A stretch of DNA of 7,447 nucleotides from Acidobacteriaceae bacterium. Lineage in GTDB: Bacteria; Acidobacteriota; Terriglobia; Terriglobales; Acidobacteriaceae. Position numbers and translations under genes: made by a program. The DNA is taken from positions 15,540 through 22,986 of the forward strand of contig PMXH01000199.1 of assembly GCA_003165855.1 (NCBI GenBank). Reading direction: 5' to 3'. The notes under the pieces are model-generated. The model searched no databases and was not told where the DNA came from. It was given only the letters and a program-made list of their open reading frames with translations. This document shows, in pieces, positions 6,306 to 7,447 of the stretch. Each line of letters starts with the position of its first letter. The first letter of the stretch is position 1.

Positions 6306-6452
6306 TCCTGACGCTGCCTATTTACGATGTTTTGGACGGATGAGATCATCGCAGGTCAACGCCTTTCATTCTACAGATGGCGTCGTAGTTGAGATGCCAC
6401 AATCCGGCGCAGGATGCAAGATAATGGAAGTGTTCACGAAAGGGAATCCAGC
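6306..6452. promoter_or_regulatory. Divergent intergenic region between bshC and the GNAT gene
   Basis: These 147 bp must hold the starts of transcription for both genes. A good Shine-Dalgarno sequence for the GNAT gene (AAAGGGAA, 6439-6446) lies seven bases before its ATG at 6453 and decides that start over the upstream ATG at 6414. A -10-like GATAAT is at 6420-6425 without a well-placed -35. On the bshC side no convincing hexamer pair was found. Confidence 0.45.
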
Positions 6453-7076
6453 ATGAGTACGCTCGCTGCTTCTCTGAATATCGCTATGCCGTTCACATTG
6501 GAGGGTTCCGTCGTCCGCCTCGAACCGATTCGCCGCGAGCACGCCGAGAACTTCTGGGAGGCCGCAGAAGACGATCTCGACGATATTTTTCAATGGATCC
6601 CTTACCGCATGAAGATGCGGGAGGATTTTCAGCGTCTCGTGGAGAAGGCCTTTAGCGAGCAAGAACGCAGCGAGTCAATCGTATTTGCGACTGTCGAGCA
6701 CGGCTCCGGACGCGTGATCGGCAGCACGCGGTTCATGAACATCGACCGCGTCAACCACCGCGTGGAGATCGGTTCCACCTGGATCGCGCGGCCGTGGCAG
6801 CGCACCGCAGTCAATACCGAAGCGAAATATCTGATGCTGCGGCATGCATTCGAGGTCTGGAAATGCATGCGGGTCGAACTGAAAACCGACGCCTTAAATC
6901 AAAGATCGCGCAACGCGATCCAGCGCATCGGCGCGAAAGAAGAAGGCACGTTGCGCAAGCATGTGATCACCTGGACCGGCCGCGTACGCGACTCGGTCTA
7001 CTTCAGCATTTTGGATTCGGAGTGGCCGCAAGCGAAGGCGAGACTGGAGGCGATGCTGACTGCGGGACCCGCCTAG
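6453..7076 (+). CDS. GNAT-family N-acetyltransferase (RimJ/RimL type)
   Basis: The enzyme should transfer an acetyl group from acetyl-CoA to an amine; the fold is the Acetyltransf_3 branch that includes RimJ/RimL, but the substrate cannot be deduced. From the ATG at 6453 it has 207 residues. The N-terminal strand LEGSVVRLEPIRREH (16-30) is typical. The central VEIGSTWIARPW (104-115) leads into the acetyl-CoA pyrophosphate loop QRTAVNTEAK (116-125), where Ala119 stands at a position usually Gly. The AFE...VELKTDALNQRSRNAIQRIGA stretch (about 132-161) is the conserved C-terminal half of the fold. The start is set by the AGGGA ribosome site at 6441-6445; an upstream in-frame ATG at 6414 would add 13 poorly conserved-looking residues. 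It is divergent from bshC and tail-to-tail with a truncated remnant. No functional link with bacillithiol is implied by position alone. Confidence 0.9.
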   Translation: MSTLAASLNIAMPFTLEGSVVRLEPIRREHAENFWEAAEDDLDDIFQWIPYRMKMREDFQRLVEKAFSEQERSESIVFATVEHGSGRVIGSTRFMNIDRVNHRVEIGSTWIARPWQRTAVNTEAKYLMLRHAFEVWKCMRVELKTDALNQRSRNAIQRIGAKEEGTLRKHVITWTGRVRDSVYFSILDSEWPQAKARLEAMLTAGPA

Positions 7077-7092
7077 GCCACGATCAAGGGCA

Positions 7093-7263
7093 CTAGCCGC
7101 CGCCTAACAAACTCACGTTTGCTTTCCTGATTGGTTGCCCACCGGGCTCCTTGACGATTTGGCCCTGCACCGTACAACTGGCGGACGGTTTGGGCGCGGG
7201 TGTTTGCGCCTCAATAGCGGATACGAGCGGCAAACACGACAGAACGACGAGGAGGAATTTCAT
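7093..7263 (-). pseudogene. Truncated start of a secreted carboxypeptidase-regulatory-like protein
   Basis: The frame encodes 56 residues from the ATG at 7263, which has a GGGAG ribosome site six bases upstream on the minus strand. Residues 1-19 are a signal peptide (MKFLLVVLSCLPLVSAIEA, likely cleaved near Ala17-Ala19). After a Pro/Ala linker comes CTVQGQIVKEPGGQPIRKANVSLLGG, which reads as the first two strands of a carboxypeptidase-regulatory-like (Ig-type) domain. That domain normally runs on for some 50 more residues and is usually part of a much larger protein, but here a stop follows at once, and the GNAT gene ends only 16 bp further on, so no continuation fits. A 3' deletion is the simplest reading. 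The upstream extension of the frame to 7392 lacks protein-like character. It could still be expressed as a small secreted peptide. Confidence 0.55.
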
Positions 7264-7370
7264 CACCGCTCCCGAGAAGAACGTGGAACACCGACATTCT
7301 AGCGAAAGTACAAGGCCTCCCGCTGAGAACCGGTGTTGAACCTTTGGAGTTTCTGCGAGCATCCAACCCA

Positions 7371-7399
7371 TTGACTTCGCTAGGTTTCGCACCTAGTCT
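7371..7399 (+). promoter_or_regulatory. Candidate promoter with overlapping dyad operator
   Basis: TTGACT (7371-7376, five of six matches to the -35 consensus) and TAGTCT (7394-7399, a weaker TAnnnT -10) are separated by exactly 17 bp. A perfect dyad, CTAGGT-N5-ACCTAG (7380-7396), lies in the spacer and overlaps the -10. This is where a dimeric repressor or activator would bind. The transcript would start near 7406, about 12 bases before the ATG at 7418. In RNA the same bases could form a 6-bp hairpin, but they lie upstream of the predicted start site. Confidence 0.45.
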
Positions 7400-7417
7400 G
7401 GAAGCAGTTCTTTGAGT

Positions 7418-7447
7418 ATGGCCAATCCCACCAGTGGGGGCGTCACG
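7418..7447 (+). CDS. Possible start of a gene running off the window
   Basis: An ATG at 7418 opens a frame (MANPTSGGVT) that continues to the window edge without a stop. The nearest upstream in-frame stop is TAG at 7394-7396. A GGAAG at 7400-7404 is rather far (13 bases) to serve as a ribosome site. Support comes mainly from the well-spaced -35/-10 pair and dyad just upstream. Ten residues are too few to name a family. Confidence 0.3.
   Translation, partial: MANPTSGGVT

Noticed and set aside
6371..6388. CTAC...GTAG dyad upstream of the GNAT gene as a BlaI/MecI-type operator
   Set aside because: Half-sites are too short and the spacing does not fit the TACA/TGTA arrangement of those operators.
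6217..6456. Plus-strand frame with a CVLCGIC cysteine pattern over the bshC start
   Set aside because: Its cysteines come from antisense reading of the BshC N-terminus, it overlaps both neighbours, and it has no ribosome site or coherent fold.
7108..7121. CAAAC-TCAC-GTTTG hairpin after the GNAT gene as a terminator
   Set aside because: Only five pairs, mostly A-T, and no U-tract; it also falls inside the remnant coding sequence.

Overview
The window looks like a piece of an Acidobacteria (Terriglobia-type) chromosome. The reasons are a recognisable bacillithiol-synthesis gene (bshC), the start of a secreted protein with a carboxypeptidase-regulatory-like domain of the sort abundant in that phylum, GC-rich coding sequence, and small proteins of uncharacterised type. 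This assignment comes from reading the proteins, not from a search. No phage, transposase, CRISPR array, tRNA or rRNA was seen. Most of the window is housekeeping or ordinary accessory sequence; the unusual signals are in the intergenic repeats and a few active-site substitutions.

Left part (1-3027). A glycerol-3-phosphate dehydrogenase gene (glpD), cut at its 5' end by the window edge, runs rightward. It converges on a leftward set of three genes: a two-TM membrane protein, a small CPCC-motif protein and a cytosolic-type glycerophosphodiester phosphodiesterase (GDPD). GDPD releases glycerol-3-phosphate and GlpD oxidises it, so the convergent pair forms a short phospholipid-turnover route. 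Between them is an imperfect inverted repeat (1489-1612), and its right arm is read as the last codons of GDPD. A second repeat, four tandem 7-mers, lies between the CPCC gene and GDPD.

Middle part (3028-4661). A 250-bp intergenic region with two inverted repeats separates the leftward genes from a rightward pair: a HAD-superfamily hydrolase lacking the usual second Asp of motif I, and a LysE/RhtB-type amino-acid or metabolite exporter. Both have a -10-like hexamer very close to the ATG.

Right part (4662-7447). bshC, the cysteine-adding enzyme of bacillithiol synthesis, runs leftward and is divergent from a RimJ/RimL-type GNAT acetyltransferase with a clear Shine-Dalgarno sequence. Facing the end of the GNAT gene is a leftward 56-residue remnant, consisting of a signal peptide and the start of a carboxypeptidase-regulatory-like domain, apparently cut off at its 3' end. 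At the right edge a possible new rightward gene starts at 7418, preceded by a -35/-10 pair with a perfect dyad overlapping the spacer and -10.
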